DNA from: an uncultured Flavobacteriaceae bacterium
GTDB taxonomy: Bacteria; Bacteroidota; Bacteroidia; Flavobacteriales; Flavobacteriaceae
Length of the DNA: 64,000 bases
Direction of reading: 5' to 3'
Assembly (NCBI GenBank): GCA_905182575.1
Contig: CAJJCA010000001.1
Location: 1-64,000 of the forward strand
In this document: in pieces, positions 55,819-64,000 of the stretch
How positions within the stretch are numbered: position 1 is the first letter of the stretch
How the letters are laid out: every line of letters starts with the position of its first letter
Translations under genes and position numbers: made by a program
Notes under the pieces: generated by a model
What the model was told of the DNA's origin: nothing
Databases searched by the model: none
The model's input: the letters and a program-made list of their open reading frames with translations, nothing else

Positions 55819-58800
55819 TTATAAACCAATTTTTAATCCAAATGCGTGAGTCCTGTTTTTATAGTACTCCTGGGTAAGAGTTGGCCTTACCTCAGGATCC
55901 AATGGAGCTCTCATATTTGTTGCGTCCCATAGATTTTGTCCTGAGTAGTATATATTAAGTGATCTAACACCAATCTGACTAACGATATCAGCAGGTACTT
56001 TATAATTCAAAGTCAACTGCTTCAATCGGATGTATGATGCATCTTGAAGGTAACGGTCATTAACCGAATAATTTTTCTTATCATTATATCCTATGTGAGG
56101 TCCAGGAAAATATGCATCAGGATTAGTTGGTGACCAAGAGTCGGTAATATAATACCACTCTGCATTTCCAGCATTCCATGGCCAAAAAGCATTCCAGTTT
56201 CCAGTTGGAGGGAAGTAATCACCTTTTAAGATTCCTTGAAAGAAAGTGTTTAATGACCAATTCTTGTATCTCAAATCAATATTTATTCCAAATCTATAAC
56301 GTAGACTTGAATTCCCAATCACACCCCTGTCTCCTGGATTAGCTAAAGTATTATTTCCAGGTTCTACAATTCCATTGCCGTCAGTATCACGATAATTTAA
56401 ATCTCCAGCCTTCCAGTTATTCCCAAGAGCTGATAGGTCGTTTACAATATCTGCATCATTTTGGAACAAGCCATCAGTTTTATAACCCCATATTTCCCCT
56501 ATTTTTTGTCCGGTATAATATTCACTTAACGCTCCAGTTGGGTTATCATATTTTGTGATTTCAGCCTGACTATCTGATAAAGCAAGCGTAACGCCATAAT
56601 ACCAATCTTGATTTAACTGATCTTTCCAAGTTGCTGAAAGTTCCCATCCTTTAGTTTCAAGATCTGCAGCATTAGTTTTAGGTGCTGAAGTTCCTAAAAT
56701 AGAAGGCTGTTCAACCATCATCAACATATCTTTAGTTACTCTAGTAAAAACATCAAAACTAACGTCTAGTTTGTCACCCAATAGAGTTGCATCGATACCA
56801 AAGTTAGTTGAGGATACTTTTTCCCAAGTTAATTCAGAACTTACTAAGCCTGCTGGAGAAACGTATGGAGCTCTAGAACCAGATCCAATTAAGTAATTTG
56901 ATGTTCCTGAGCCCATTGTGGGTATGTAAGGATAATAATCATCTCCTAAGAGCTGATTACCGAGCTCTCCATAAGAACCTCTTACTTTTAAGTTATCTAT
57001 CCATGTAAGGTCTTGCATGAATGACTCCTCAGATATCTTCCAACCTGCAGAAAATGATGGGAAAAAATCATAACGATCATCAGTTGGAAACCTTGAACTG
57101 GCGTCATATCTACCATTTAACTCTAATAAATATTTATCCTGGAAAATATAATTCAACCTGTAGAAAACACCTCTAAGAGATGTGTGGTTAGCCGAACCAT
57201 ATGCTTCTTGAGAACCAACTGTTGCATTAATGTTAGTTATTTTAGGGGTAATTAAGCTATAAGCTTTACCTCTTAGGTATTCTTGTTTTCCATATTCTTG
57301 GTTAAATCCAAGAGTAGCTTTTGCATAGTGAGGGGAGCCTTCTGGCTCAAAAGTATAATCTGCGTAAGCATTAAAAACGTAATATAATCTTTTCTCAAAT
57401 GATTTTTCCATGTAGTCTGTATTAGAAAATCCATTGCCATAATTAATATTAGCACCACCATCTGATAAATCAAGTGAACTACTGGCTTCAATACCTCTTA
57501 CTCTAGTTCGTTGATCTTCAATATCGACGTATGTGTAGTTTGGAGAGAATTCAGCACGAACTTTCATATTTTTCATTGGCTTGATAGTTATCCCTTGAGT
57601 TAAAAGAACATCTACTTGTTTGTTTAAATTTCTACCGCCTTGCTCATAATATGGAATTGGACTTACTGTCATAAAAGGCTGTCCAATATGCTGCTCATAT
57701 GTAGACCTGTCACCAGGTGTTAAATAAAATGGTAAATCAGGAAAATGAGTTGCACGAGCACCCATTCTCGCAAATGAGTTAATATTTACGTCCCAGTTAT
57801 AAAAATGAGGCTGGTCGTTTTCTTCAATAGTGATAAGGGCTTTTGTATCCATTTCTAACCAATCATTAATTTCGTAATTAACCTTAGCTAAAACATTATA
57901 TCTATCGTAGTCAATATTGTGATCATCATTTTTTATCCAACCCTTTTTATCGATAAAACCAAGAGATACATAATAGTTTGATTTTTCAGTTGCACCAGAT
58001 ACACTCAGATTGTGTCGTTGTTGTGGTATCCATTCTCTAAGATACGTATTCATAAAATCATTGTATCCTACGTAGTTGAGTGTAGTACCATCTCTGAACC
58101 ATGCGTTCTCTGGAGTGGGGTTATCACTGTATATTTTAGCCGCAGCCATGTAATCATCATCATAGGCAACTGCACCATTGGTAGAAAGGTTTGCAACGTT
58201 CCTCGCTGTAGCATATGCAAATGGATCGGTAATCGGATCCATACGCATAATTGGCTTACCCCAAGAAAACTCTGTAGATAGATTTACTGTTGCTTTTCCT
58301 TTTTTCCCTTTTTTGGTTGTAATAAGTATAACACCAAATGCTGCTCTAGCTCCATATATTGCAGCAGAGGAGGCATCTTTTAAAACACTGATACTTTCAA
58401 TATCATTGGGGTTAAGACTTCCTATGTCCATTGGTACGTTGTCTACCAAAATAAGAGGTGAACCTCCGTTGATGGACTCAAATCCCCTAATGTTAAATTC
58501 TGGAGAGGTAGTTGGATCACCATTTCTTATGTCTATATTAAGGTTAGGAATTACACCCTGTAAACCTTCACCTACATTGAGAATTGGTCTGTCCTCGAGA
58601 ACTTCACCAGACACAGCGGCAACTGCACCGGTTAGGTTAACTTTTTTCTGAGTACCATATCCAGTAACAACAACTTCTTCAAGTTCGTTATCTGGAGTTA
58701 ATGACACATTAACGATGCTTTGATTTGATGACATTGTGACTTCCTGGTTTTCAAAACCAACAAAAGAAACTACAAGTATATCTCCTTCCGATGCTTTAAT

Positions 58801-59025
58801 TGAAAAGTTACCATCAAAATCTGTGGTCACACCATTTGATGTTCCTTTAACCACGATGGTTGCTCCTGGAAGAGGTCCTTGATCATCCGTTACTAATCCT
58901 GTAATGATTTGTTGGGCCATCAATTGACCGCCAACGAAAAACATTACAAGTAATAACCCTTTTTGTAAAATTGAGAAAAGGGTTTTGCCTCGAGTAATTT
59001 GTTTACTCTTTTTAAAAAAATCCAT
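55819..59025 (-). CDS. SusC-like TonB-dependent transporter (uronate PUL, second pair)
   Basis: The intact 1068-aa SusC has a signal ending GGQLMAQ, CarboxypepD-reg-like domain PLPGATIVVKGTSNGVTTDFDG, TonB box EEVVVTGYGTQ and plug motif DASSAAIYGARAAFGVILITTKKG. The barrel ends THAFGLKIGL. It imports oligosaccharides released by the lyases and hydrolases encoded on both sides. Two 13-bp direct repeats (59058-59089) lie 33 bp upstream of its start and are the best regulator-site candidates. Unlike the first SusC it carries no frameshift. Confidence 0.96.
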   Translation of the reverse strand: MDFFKKSKQITRGKTLFSILQKGLLLVMFFVGGQLMAQQIITGLVTDDQGPLPGATIVVKGTSNGVTTDFDGNFSIKASEGDILVVSFVGFENQEVTMSSNQSIVNVSLTPDNELEEVVVTGYGTQKKVNLTGAVAAVSGEVLEDRPILNVGEGLQGVIPNLNIDIRNGDPTTSPEFNIRGFESINGGSPLILVDNVPMDIGSLNPNDIESISVLKDASSAAIYGARAAFGVILITTKKGKKGKATVNLSTEFSWGKPIMRMDPITDPFAYATARNVANLSTNGAVAYDDDYMAAAKIYSDNPTPENAWFRDGTTLNYVGYNDFMNTYLREWIPQQRHNLSVSGATEKSNYYVSLGFIDKKGWIKNDDHNIDYDRYNVLAKVNYEINDWLEMDTKALITIEENDQPHFYNWDVNINSFARMGARATHFPDLPFYLTPGDRSTYEQHIGQPFMTVSPIPYYEQGGRNLNKQVDVLLTQGITIKPMKNMKVRAEFSPNYTYVDIEDQRTRVRGIEASSSLDLSDGGANINYGNGFSNTDYMEKSFEKRLYYVFNAYADYTFEPEGSPHYAKATLGFNQEYGKQEYLRGKAYSLITPKITNINATVGSQEAYGSANHTSLRGVFYRLNYIFQDKYLLELNGRYDASSRFPTDDRYDFFPSFSAGWKISEESFMQDLTWIDNLKVRGSYGELGNQLLGDDYYPYIPTMGSGTSNYLIGSGSRAPYVSPAGLVSSELTWEKVSSTNFGIDATLLGDKLDVSFDVFTRVTKDMLMMVEQPSILGTSAPKTNAADLETKGWELSATWKDQLNQDWYYGVTLALSDSQAEITKYDNPTGALSEYYTGQKIGEIWGYKTDGLFQNDADIVNDLSALGNNWKAGDLNYRDTDGNGIVEPGNNTLANPGDRGVIGNSSLRYRFGINIDLRYKNWSLNTFFQGILKGDYFPPTGNWNAFWPWNAGNAEWYYITDSWSPTNPDAYFPGPHIGYNDKKNYSVNDRYLQDASYIRLKQLTLNYKVPADIVSQIGVRSLNIYYSGQNLWDATNMRAPLDPEVRPTLTQEYYKNRTHAFGLKIGL

Positions 59026-59057
59026 ACAATTTTTTGTTTAAATAGTTAATTATTATT

Positions 59058-59089
59058 CGTGTTCGCACACTATTAGCGTGATCGCACAC
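59058..59089. promoter_or_regulatory. Paired 13-bp direct repeats upstream of the second SusC
   Basis: CGTGTTCGCACAC (59058-59070) and CGTGATCGCACAC (59077-59089) differ at one base and are 19 bp apart. Each is itself an imperfect dyad (GTG..CAC). They lie 33 bp upstream of the SusC start, in a GC-rich island of an otherwise AT-rich 275-bp intergenic region, and look like tandem sites for a PUL activator. I did not see the same motif at other promoters of the window. Confidence 0.6.
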
Positions 59090-59300
59090 ATTTTAATAAG
59101 ATGTTAAGTTTATCAAAGAGCAAAACATAAGTACAATAATATGAATATTGTATATGAATAGAAAATAATTACTATCTAATAGATAAAATAATATACTTTT
59201 ATTTGTTAACATAAAACAAAGAAGGATTTTAAATAATTTATTTTCTGAAGAATTAAACCAAAAATAATTCTTATTCTAAAATCACTTTGCAAATATTTCA

Positions 59301-60866
59301 TTATAAGGTTCCTCTTATATTGAAGCCTGGAAAGTTTCGCATGCTAGAATATCTCGGGTAACTATCAAAAATTGGATTTCCAAAGGCTCTTGGATCGCCC
59401 TGGGCTTTTAACGCTTCCATTAATTGGTTGTGTAGTTCAATTTTGATTGATTCAAATTTCACGTCATTTGACAGGTCAATCGAGGGATCTGACTTTATAT
59501 CATAGAGCTGAGATTGTGGTCGTTTAGAGAACGCTAGTTCAAATAAAGCATTATTATCTTGGGAATTCTCCAATTCCATGACAATGGTTTTTGATGGAGA
59601 AGCGTCCACATCTTGGTAGCCTGGATACAAACCTTTAAACCCTGCAACGCTATTTCTCTTGTCATTCTCAGTATTTTTTGGGACAGGGTCACCGACAGGC
59701 CAGCGGTCTGGATCAAAATTATAGATATATAAAAAATCTTCAGTTCGGATCGCCCTCGCAGGATACCCAAGGTTATCTGGCCTTGCGTGAGTATGTCTTT
59801 CACGGCCTGTAAGGACAAATTCACGATGTTTAGGATGATCTTCTTGGGTCAGTATGGGCATTAAACTTTTCCCTGTGGCTGCAATTGATTCTGAGAGGTT
59901 GACCAATTCTAAAATCGTTGGGGCAATGTCTATTAGCCCAACAGGTTCGTGAACTTGTTTTTTAGAAATCACAATATTGGGCATAGAAATCGCCAAAGGA
60001 ACATGCGTCCCAAACTCTTGTAGATTGGCTTTGGCATAGGGGAAAGGCATTCCGTTATCTGCTGTCACCACAATGAAGGTGTTATCCAGCTCTCCTTTCT
60101 CCTTTAAAAAAGAAATCATTTGAAAAAGATGACTATCAAAGTGCTCTATTTCAAGGAGGTAATCTAAAACATCATTTCTTACGATTTCAGTATCTGGTAA
60201 AAATGCAGGAACACGAACAGCATCAATGTCTTTTCCAGCTTCAACGCCAGTGCCATATTCATAAACACGGTGGGGTTCATGCGCGCCAAACCAAAACATA
60301 AAAGGGGCGCCCTTTTCTTTCTTACTAAAGAAATCTTTAAAATTTTCAATATAATTGTTGGGTCTAATTCCTTTTGTAGGGGATTGACTCAATACGTGTT
60401 TATTATACGCTGTTCCCACAGGGTTTTGCTTTCTGCCACTGATTTGCCAATTCCCGGGACCCCATGGTTTTCCTGTAAAACCAACGAAGTATCCATTATT
60501 CTCTAATTCTTCGGTAAAGACTTTAAACTTATTAGGAAAAGCGCTGCCATGTGTTCCTGCTTCTTCTAATTCCCAAATATTTTTTCCGGTTAATATCGCT
60601 GCGCGAGAAGGACTACATTGCGGCGCAGCCACGAATGCATTGTGAAACAAAACACCGCTGTTGGCGACATAATCAAACCCGGGCGTGTTGATTTCAGAAA
60701 AACCATAAACACCAGCATGAGGATAAGATTGATCATCTGCAATTGCAAATAAAATATTGGGGGATTTTTTTACTTTTTTATTTTGAGATTCACAGGAATT
60801 TAAACCACAAAAAATAAGGCCCAATCCAAAACTAAGTTGAATAAATAGATGCTTAGAAAAATTCAT
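59301..60866 (-). CDS. S1-family sulfatase (heparan/N-sulfoglucosamine sulfatase-like)
   Basis: The 521-aa sulfatase has a lipobox-like LNSC at about residue 25 and the active-site motif CSPSR (Cys84), followed by AAILTG. Metal-site residues lie in ADDQSYPH and VTADNGMPFPYAK. FTGKPWGPGNW and FGAHEPHRVYEYGTG are typical of sulfatases annotated as heparan/N-sulfoglucosamine sulfohydrolases (S1_8-like), which also occur in ulvan and other uronate PULs. It is the third gene of the partial-gene-PhoD-sulfatase-sulfatase set, 14 bp after the preceding sulfatase. Subfamily assignment is by recall. Confidence 0.92.
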   Translation of the reverse strand: MNFSKHLFIQLSFGLGLIFCGLNSCESQNKKVKKSPNILFAIADDQSYPHAGVYGFSEINTPGFDYVANSGVLFHNAFVAAPQCSPSRAAILTGKNIWELEEAGTHGSAFPNKFKVFTEELENNGYFVGFTGKPWGPGNWQISGRKQNPVGTAYNKHVLSQSPTKGIRPNNYIENFKDFFSKKEKGAPFMFWFGAHEPHRVYEYGTGVEAGKDIDAVRVPAFLPDTEIVRNDVLDYLLEIEHFDSHLFQMISFLKEKGELDNTFIVVTADNGMPFPYAKANLQEFGTHVPLAISMPNIVISKKQVHEPVGLIDIAPTILELVNLSESIAATGKSLMPILTQEDHPKHREFVLTGRERHTHARPDNLGYPARAIRTEDFLYIYNFDPDRWPVGDPVPKNTENDKRNSVAGFKGLYPGYQDVDASPSKTIVMELENSQDNNALFELAFSKRPQSQLYDIKSDPSIDLSNDVKFESIKIELHNQLMEALKAQGDPRAFGNPIFDSYPRYSSMRNFPGFNIRGTL

Positions 60867-60880
60867 TTTATATCATTTAA

Positions 60881-62380
60881 TTAATTTGCATTGACGACTG
60901 AATCCAATTGCGACTGCATTGCCAGCACAAGTTCTGGATGTTTTTTTGACAGTTCTATTGTTTCCAAGGGATCGTCATTCATATTAAAAAGTCGATGTGA
61001 AGGCATGCCCTTTTTTGGGGTTACAAAAGTTGGACGCGAAAACCCGCCTGATCCTAATTTTTCTATAAACTTCCACTCCCCTTTTCTGATCGCAAAGTGA
61101 CCGCGTGAAGAGTGATGTATGATGGGTTTCACTATCGGTATGTGATCCTCATTAATTAATTCATCATAAATACTGTGACTGTCAATTCCACTGGAGTCAG
61201 CTCCTGTAACGTCAGCCAACGTAGCCATCAAGTTGGCCAGCGTATTTGGGTTCGAGCTGCTTCGACCTCCCTTAATTTTATTCTCCCATTTTACAATAAA
61301 AGGAACTCGATGACCACCATCATAAACGTCTCCTTTCATCCCTCTCAAGTTCCCTGCAGCTTTGTGTTGGTAAAGGTCAATGTGCCTTGGCTTCCAGTAA
61401 GGCCCGTTATCGCTTGTGAAAACAATAAGAGTTTGTTCGATCAATTGTTTCTCTTCCAGATGATCCAATAGCTTTCCAATTTGAGCATCAACCATGGTCA
61501 CAAAATCACCATACATTCCTGCTTCAGCTGACTCATTGTAATCGACAGTAGGGAGCCAAGGGGTATGTGGTGCTGGAAGGGGTAAATACAAGAAAAACGG
61601 ATGCGCTTCCTCCTTTTGTGTATCGATATAATTTTTGGCTTTGTTGATAAAAGTCGGAAGTACATCATAAAACTCAAATCCCTCTGCCATAGGGCCTGGA
61701 CGCCAAAATGCGAGATCTTTGTCTGAATCTAAACTATTTCCTTGGGTGTATTGACTTAATGGTTTTACGTAGTTATTGTTTTCTAAATATACATAGGGTG
61801 GAATGTCTAATGAAGCAGGAATGATGTAACTGTAATCAAAACCAGTCTCTAAAGGCCCAGAATTGGGTTGCTTAGAAAAGTCAATTATTTCCTCATCATA
61901 ATCACGTATTAATCCAAAACTGTTTTTATCCACTTGTGAACTTTCATAAGGTTCTTTCAACTCCCAACCAAGCCCCAAATGCCATTTTCCGATAACAGCG
62001 GTATTGTAATCTTTTTGTTTTAGCATTTTAGCGACCGTATTCTTCTTAGGAGCAATCAATGGAGGTCCATAACTCCAAAGCACCCCTTTTTTAAGTCCAG
62101 TCCTCCACGCATATTCTCCAGTAAGAATACTGTATCGCGTTGGGGTGCATACAGAAGAAGTGGAGTGCATATCCATAAAAGACATTCCTGAAGCTGCCAA
62201 TCGATCAAGATTAGGTGTTTTTATCTTGGAATCTTTGTTGTAAAACGACAAGTCCCCAAAACCCAAATCATCAGCAAGGATATATATGATATTTGGACGT
62301 TGATTTTTAGTTGCTACTTGGGGTGCACAGCTAAAAATAATTAACACAATCAGAGCGCAAAAATTTTTTAAAATTTTCAT
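60881..62380 (-). CDS. S1-family sulfatase lipoprotein (arylsulfatase A-like)
   Basis: The 499-aa sulfatase has a lipoprotein signal ending IIFSC, active-site CTPTR (Cys78) then YSILTGEYAWRTGLKKGVLW, metal-site ADDLGFGDLSFY and FTSDNGPYWKPRH, and GKWHLGLGW. It resembles the sulfatase at 7678-9246 closely around the active site (CTPTRYxILTGxYxWRxxLKKGVL), so the two loci share a sulfatase subtype. It overlaps the upstream PhoD-like gene by ATGA. Substrate unknown; a 2- or 3-O-sulfate on a uronate or rhamnose residue would fit the context. Confidence 0.93.
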   Translation of the reverse strand: MKILKNFCALIVLIIFSCAPQVATKNQRPNIIYILADDLGFGDLSFYNKDSKIKTPNLDRLAASGMSFMDMHSTSSVCTPTRYSILTGEYAWRTGLKKGVLWSYGPPLIAPKKNTVAKMLKQKDYNTAVIGKWHLGLGWELKEPYESSQVDKNSFGLIRDYDEEIIDFSKQPNSGPLETGFDYSYIIPASLDIPPYVYLENNNYVKPLSQYTQGNSLDSDKDLAFWRPGPMAEGFEFYDVLPTFINKAKNYIDTQKEEAHPFFLYLPLPAPHTPWLPTVDYNESAEAGMYGDFVTMVDAQIGKLLDHLEEKQLIEQTLIVFTSDNGPYWKPRHIDLYQHKAAGNLRGMKGDVYDGGHRVPFIVKWENKIKGGRSSSNPNTLANLMATLADVTGADSSGIDSHSIYDELINEDHIPIVKPIIHHSSRGHFAIRKGEWKFIEKLGSGGFSRPTFVTPKKGMPSHRLFNMNDDPLETIELSKKHPELVLAMQSQLDSVVNAN

Positions 62381-63867
62381 TTTGCTTTGGCTTTAAATTC
62401 ATTTCTTATTTTACCATTCACATCATAGTGATTAACGGATATACTCCCTCCATCATCAGGGTCAATGGTGACGGTCATCATCCCACCGATAACGTTGAGA
62501 TATAAATGCTCGGGAGTGAAATCTTCTTGCTTCCATCCCCCAGCATGGGCATCACTTGCAGGACCGCTTGAAAATTCAACTGTTCCGGTTTTTTTATGTT
62601 TTGAAACATATTGCCAATGTCTATCCCCACAAATGGAATACATGTTTTTTTGATCGGCTAAAAAAGCTCTAATAATATCTCCTTCATGTCTGAAGCTTGG
62701 ATTCGCATGATTGTCTTTCTTTGTTTTTCTGTCTGGACCAATGATGGGTGTTGGACTTATTAATAATTTAAAAGTTGCGTCAGACTCTTTAACCGTTCGT
62801 TTAAACCATTCCATTTGCTCTTTTCCCCAAATGGTTTTTTCAGGTCCATCAGGTGCAGTATTCGGGCTTCTAAAGTCACGCCCCTCAACCAACCATATTT
62901 GTAAGTCTTTTCCCCATCTAAAAGTCCTGTAGGTTTTGTCCTTAATTGGCATTTCTTGCCTAAAAATTTCTAAACCTTGATCAAAAGTAAAATCTCCCAT
63001 AAAATCGGGACTCATCCCACGATAGCTGTCGTTGTACCAAGTGTCATGGTCGTCTTTCTCAAAATAACTACTCACTTGGGAATGGAAATCTTTATTTGTG
63101 GGTATGCTAAACATCCTGTCCCAATGGTAGTTGGCCATTGCTTTGTTTTTTGCTAAATTATCATAATAGATAATGTCACCCGTATGAACAAAAAAATCTA
63201 CTCCCAATTCTAACATTAACGGATAAATCTTAAATCCATCGGGACGATCTTGATGACCATAACCTTGACCTGTGCTGACACCAAAAGTCACCTTTCGTGA
63301 AACTTTTGCACTGGGTGCTGTTTTAAATTTTCCGGTAAAGGTTGCGCTAATTTTTTCTGACCCTGTTGGTTTTCCTTCTACAAGAAGATCATAATCCACA
63401 CCAGATTTAAGGTTGTTTAAAACAAACTTCTTGCTGAAATTTGCCTCTGGATCTACTGCGTTCCATTTAGTAATTGTCCATTTTTTTGCAGTTTTAATTT
63501 TATACTTTAAACGAACCTCTCCAGTTTTACCAGGAACAGCTCCCTCAATGGTTTCAATATCATGCCCTTCAGGGAAATAAATAAGAGGGTTTTTATCCCT
63601 ACGGGTTTTTCTTAAATGCTTCTTCCCAGACTCTGGATCCGTATAAATCGAAATGGGAAACAATGCATCGTTCACTCTTGTTTTATTTTTAGTCAGACGC
63701 GTCCATACAATAGCTTCATTTTGACTAACATCTCCAATTTTAATTCCAGTAGCAAAATATGGACCTTCTTGTTCAATAAGAATTTCATTTGATTGAGAAA
63801 AACCAGCAGTTGATATTAAAACGGTAAGGATTAACCTTTTAAACTTTAAAATTGAATTCATTATCAT
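62377..63867 (-). CDS. PhoD-like protein lacking the usual Cys ligand
   Basis: The 496-aa PhoD-like protein has signal ..LILTVLISTAGFSQ, and otherwise the same layout as the copy at 45702: HTGDIIYYDN, EKDDHDTWYNDSYRG, and SICGDRHWQYV. At the position where the other copy has SCHDY it reads VSTGQGYGHQ, so the Cys that coordinates iron in characterised PhoD (recalled) is replaced. Either metal use differs or the activity has changed. The ATG overlaps the upstream partial gene and the stop overlaps the sulfatase start (both ATGA), so the genes are tightly coupled. Confidence 0.88.
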   Translation of the reverse strand: MIMNSILKFKRLILTVLISTAGFSQSNEILIEQEGPYFATGIKIGDVSQNEAIVWTRLTKNKTRVNDALFPISIYTDPESGKKHLRKTRRDKNPLIYFPEGHDIETIEGAVPGKTGEVRLKYKIKTAKKWTITKWNAVDPEANFSKKFVLNNLKSGVDYDLLVEGKPTGSEKISATFTGKFKTAPSAKVSRKVTFGVSTGQGYGHQDRPDGFKIYPLMLELGVDFFVHTGDIIYYDNLAKNKAMANYHWDRMFSIPTNKDFHSQVSSYFEKDDHDTWYNDSYRGMSPDFMGDFTFDQGLEIFRQEMPIKDKTYRTFRWGKDLQIWLVEGRDFRSPNTAPDGPEKTIWGKEQMEWFKRTVKESDATFKLLISPTPIIGPDRKTKKDNHANPSFRHEGDIIRAFLADQKNMYSICGDRHWQYVSKHKKTGTVEFSSGPASDAHAGGWKQEDFTPEHLYLNVIGGMMTVTIDPDDGGSISVNHYDVNGKIRNEFKAKAK

Positions 63868-64000
63868 TTCTTATTTTTTTTCTTAAAATATTCATTTATT
63901 GTAAGGTAACTCTTGGGTGACCAAGAAGCATTTGTTTTTGGTATTTTACTTTTAAAACTTAACTTAATATCCTCTGTATTCTCATCAAGTGCAAGGTTAT
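63864..64000 (-). CDS. Partial CDS at the window edge, C-terminal tail only
   Basis: The last about 45 codons of a minus-strand gene run from the window end to TGA at 63864-63866, which overlaps the PhoD-like start (ATGA). The tail reads NLALDENTEDIKLSFKSKIP and ends SYLTINEYFKKKNKK. No family can be assigned from so little. The overlap shows it is co-transcribed with the PhoD-like protein and the two sulfatases. Confidence 0.6.
   Translation of the reverse strand, partial: NLALDENTEDIKLSFKSKIPKTNASWSPKSYLTINEYFKKKNKK

Overview
The window reads as chromosomal DNA of a marine-type Bacteroidota (Flavobacteriia). The evidence is low GC, three SusC/SusD pairs, many lipoprotein signal peptides, a PorP/SprF (type IX secretion) remnant, LacI-type PUL regulators, formylglycine-type sulfatases and Bacteroidota-style uronate genes. 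It holds two polysaccharide utilisation loci (PULs) separated by a scar containing a tyrosine integrase.

Region A (about 1-16,970) is an alpha-glucan (starch/maltodextrin) PUL. A minus-strand operon encodes SusC, SusD and two surface lipoproteins (DUF4961, DUF5004). A plus-strand LacI regulator sits beside it. A second minus-strand operon runs MFS sugar transporter, beta-phosphoglucomutase, GH65 phosphorylase, two GH13 amylases, and, unusually, an S1 sulfatase as its last gene. Almost identical LacI-type palindromes lie upstream of the SusC operon and of the MFS operon, so one regulator probably controls both.

Region B (about 16,980-22,190) is a scar. It has a 3' fragment of a PorP/SprF gene, a cluster of GTTAAC-type repeats next to an AT-rich tract, a possible zinc-ribbon microprotein, an HTH/excisionase-like protein and a frameshifted tyrosine integrase. 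Beside these lie a candidate attachment region, two overlapping tiny membrane-protein genes, and decayed fragments of a CvfB/S1 RNA-binding gene and a DoxX gene.

Region C (about 22,190-64,000) is a large PUL for a sulfated, uronic-acid-containing polysaccharide. Outer-membrane uptake is by two SusCD pairs. Depolymerisation genes are two heparinase II/III-fold lyases, a BNR-repeat protein resembling ulvan lyases, GH105 and GH2. There are two S1 sulfatases and two PhoD-like metallo-esterases. An eleven-gene minus-strand operon (38,258 to 27,526) holds a uronate TRAP transporter, UxaC, a UxuB-like dehydrogenase, UxuA, KduI, KduD, KdgK, Eda and a DUF4861 protein. It would convert unsaturated uronate and free hexuronate to pyruvate and glyceraldehyde 3-phosphate. 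Ulvan-like or glucuronate-rich sulfated glycans fit best, but no rhamnose genes are seen, so the substrate stays open.

At least a dozen genes are interrupted by single-base indels, most of them +1 insertions that restore full-length families when removed. This pattern suggests either long-read sequencing error or very recent decay. Two loci go beyond simple indels: a LacI gene whose first DNA-binding helix is replaced by a release-factor-3 fragment, and a GH65 gene carrying a Rossmann-type glycine motif in its N-terminal domain.
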